From the NCBI GenBank assembly GCA_045538635.1, contig JAZSRU010000145.1:1-7320 (forward strand): a stretch of DNA of 7,320 bases. Reading direction: 5' to 3'. Made by a program: the position numbers and the translations under genes. Shown in pieces: positions 6,420 through 7,320 of the stretch (position 1 is its first letter; each line of letters starts with the position of its first letter). The DNA comes from RGIG5270 sp045538635 (GTDB lineage Bacteria; Verrucomicrobiota; Lentisphaeria; Victivallales; Victivallaceae). Under the pieces are notes generated by a model, which was given only the letters and a program-made list of their open reading frames with translations, was not told where the DNA came from and did no database searches.

Positions 6420-6901
6420 GATATTGATCCCCTTTCTATGCTTGAATTGATTTCGGCCTGCGCCCTTAATTTTTCATATGAAGCGATATCTTCGAGTTCT
6501 TTTGTCCAGCGTTCAACATTCCAGATTTCGACTCCGATTTCTATACCAACCACCATGACTGAACTGCTGACTGCAAGTTCACATCTGGCCCGGTAACTTT
6601 CAGGGATAGTGATTCTGCCCTGATGAGTGATGGCTGCAGAACAGCTCATCGCACCGAATCGGCGCAGATTGCGGCGCATAAGCAGACTGTTGGCGATTCT
6701 GTCCTGCTGCTGCAACTCCCTGCACCGCATCTCCCGGAATGTCTGTACCGGATAAAGAGCCAAAGCCCCCTCATCCAGACAATGAAGAATTATTTCACCC
6801 GACTGATCCTGCTGAAAAAAAGAGTCGATGAACTGCAACGGCAATTTTAAACGGCCGTTGGCATCAACAGTACACTTTTCTTCACCGCAGAATGGAAGCA
6901 T
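6416..6901 (-). CDS. mraZ: Transcriptional regulator MraZ
   Basis: 161 residues, slightly longer than the usual 140-155. MraZ is a ring-forming DNA-binding protein with two AbrB/SpoVT-like halves that represses its own promoter and, in most bacteria, the division and cell-wall (dcw) cluster. The first half carries the DxxGR motif (Asp13 to Arg17, in TVDANGRLKLP). The linker holds LYPVQTF (49-55) and RRNLRRFGAMS (76-86). The second half carries THQGRITIP (92-100), where the usual Asp is Thr92, then VVGIEIGVEIWNVERW (117-132), the family's closing signature. ATG at 6901 is preceded by GGAGA (6911-6915) at 9 nt and gives the expected N-terminus. Unlike the common arrangement, no mraW/rsmH follows; the next gene is a 72-residue membrane protein overlapping by 4 nt. 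Upstream lies a row of five 10-bp-spaced repeats matching the known MraZ operator layout. Confidence 0.94.
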   Translation of the reverse strand: MLPFCGEEKCTVDANGRLKLPLQFIDSFFQQDQSGEIILHCLDEGALALYPVQTFREMRCRELQQQDRIANSLLMRRNLRRFGAMSCSAAITHQGRITIPESYRARCELAVSSSVMVVGIEIGVEIWNVERWTKELEDIASYEKLRAQAEINSSIERGSIS

Positions 6902-6911
6902 GACACAATCT

Positions 6912-6957
6912 CTCCATAATATTCCAATTTATTCCAATATATTCCATTTTTTTCCAA
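6912..6957 (-). promoter_or_regulatory. Five-box MraZ operator (10-bp period TGGAA repeats)
   Basis: On the - strand TGGA occurs five times at exactly 10-bp spacing, at 6953-6956, 6943-6946, 6933-6936, 6923-6926 and 6913-6916. The four upstream boxes read TGGAA; the box nearest the gene reads TGGAG and merges with the Shine-Dalgarno. Known MraZ operators in enterobacteria are direct TGGGN repeats separated by 5 nt, also a 10-bp period. Spacing, orientation and position match; the fourth base differs. The repeats cover the promoter spacer, the -10 and the transcription start. Binding by MraZ is inference from these parallels. Confidence 0.82.
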
Positions 6958-6963
6958 AATCAA
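6936..6963 (-). promoter_or_regulatory. mraZ promoter inside the repeat array
   Basis: On the - strand TTGATT (6958-6963) and TATATT (6936-6941) are separated by 16 bp, with 4 of 6 and 5 of 6 matches to sigma-70 consensus. Transcription would start near 6929, leaving a leader of about 28 nt. Two TGGAA boxes lie between the hexamers and another overlaps the -10, so a bound MraZ ring would block polymerase. Confidence 0.55.
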
Positions 6964-7004
6964 ATAAAAAAATAAAAAAACTGTGATTTTTTTTAAAAAA
7001 AGAC

Positions 7005-7035
7005 AAAAAAAATCACCGCGGCAACAATGCCGCGG
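7005..7035 (-). terminator. Intrinsic terminator upstream of mraZ
   Basis: A perfect 8-bp G/C-rich stem, CCGCGGCA (7016-7023) and TGCCGCGG (7028-7035), with a 4-nt loop. On the - strand it is followed by TGA and eight T residues (complement of 7005-7012). It ends transcription arriving from the YibE/F-like gene and separates it from the mraZ promoter. Confidence 0.85.
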
Positions 7036-7162
7036 CGGAGAAAATAAAGATATGTATCTATAAAACATTAAAAATAAACAACTTACACCAATGTAATATA
7101 TTTTTCACGGCAAAGACAGTTTATTTTCAGCCAAAAACAACAAAAATACAAAGCTGCAATAT

Positions 7163-7320
7163 TTATTTTTCAGCAAAAATCAGCGCGCCGGTGAGCGCGG
7201 TAAATGGTGCAACCAATACCAAACCGAAACTGCCGACCAGAGTTTTGACCACTTCTGATGCAACATGCGGATTGTTGATAAAGTCAATCGGACTTGTTCC
7301 CTGCGCCGCAAACATCATCA
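7163..7320 (-). CDS. YibE/F-like membrane protein, C-terminal end (partial)
   Basis: Only the last 51 codons lie in the window; the gene continues beyond 7320. The visible tail reads SPIDFINNPHVASEVVKTL and then VGSFGLVLVAPFTALTGALI before a short AEK end. A helix followed by the phrase 'VGS-GLVLVAPFTAL' as the last transmembrane segment is what I recall for the C-terminus of YibE/F integral membrane proteins, whose function is not established. Start and full domain content cannot be seen. A terminator lies 128 nt downstream. The family call rests on this short tail alone. Confidence 0.65.
   Translation of the reverse strand, partial: MMFAAQGTSPIDFINNPHVASEVVKTLVGSFGLVLVAPFTALTGALIFAEK

Noticed and set aside
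5959..6450. + strand frame of 163 codons
   Set aside because: It runs antisense across RNase P RNA and the small membrane protein gene; the RNA explains the conservation there.
6847..7068. - strand frame of 73 codons upstream of mraZ
   Set aside because: It reads through the terminator hairpin, the promoter and the MraZ boxes and overlaps the mraZ start; composition is driven by A/T runs.
7083..7096. Small dyad TTACA/TGTAA
   Set aside because: Only five base pairs in an A/T-rich spacer; expected by chance.
1..7320. CRISPR array, transposase, tRNA, or defence/toxin system
   Set aside because: I looked for these on both strands and found no spacer-repeat pattern, transposase motif, cloverleaf or toxin-antitoxin pair.

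Overview
The window fits a member of the Planctomycetota-Verrucomicrobiota-Chlamydiota (PVC) superphylum, most likely a Lentisphaerota (Victivallis-like) bacterium. The strongest marker is a 50-residue basic protein at 2454-2606 (- strand). It matches my memory of the short 'small basic protein' family of Verrucomicrobia, Chlamydiae and Lentisphaerae. A bacterial class A RNase P RNA, an MraZ regulator and several secreted proteins agree with a Gram-negative PVC host. The phylum assignment is inference; no search was run.

Layout, left to right. Positions 1-156 hold no gene, only a long imperfect hairpin (59-99) that looks like a dispersed intergenic repeat. Positions 157-2314 (- strand) form a two-gene operon: a GntR-type regulator with a LacI-like sensor domain, followed by a Gfo/Idh/MocA oxidoreductase whose Shine-Dalgarno overlaps the regulator's stop codon. 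A near-consensus promoter lies upstream, and its -10 overlaps a 14-bp palindrome. Positions 2406-2606 (- strand) are the small basic protein with its own strong intrinsic terminator. Positions 2695-4062 are the only + strand gene: an exported, shortened 5'-nucleotidase/UshA-like metallophosphoesterase with a degenerate C-terminal domain. Its stop codon directly abuts the stop codon of the next, convergent gene.

From 7320 down to 4063 everything lies on the - strand. In transcription order it holds: the C-terminal end of a YibE/F-like membrane protein; a terminator; a promoter/operator made of five TGGA boxes at an exact 10-bp period; mraZ; a 72-residue single-pass membrane protein overlapping mraZ by 4 nt; rnpB (RNase P RNA); a cytosolic YfcE-like phosphoesterase; and a secreted beta-rich protein of unknown function.

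The most notable point is the mraZ locus. mraZ is not followed by mraW/rsmH and the division genes. It drives a tiny coupled membrane protein and then runs toward rnpB. Its promoter is built on tandem repeats with the spacing known for MraZ operators but a variant core (TGGAA instead of TGGGN), which suggests an autoregulated mraZ module separated from the dcw cluster. No mobile element, CRISPR array, tRNA or defence system is visible.
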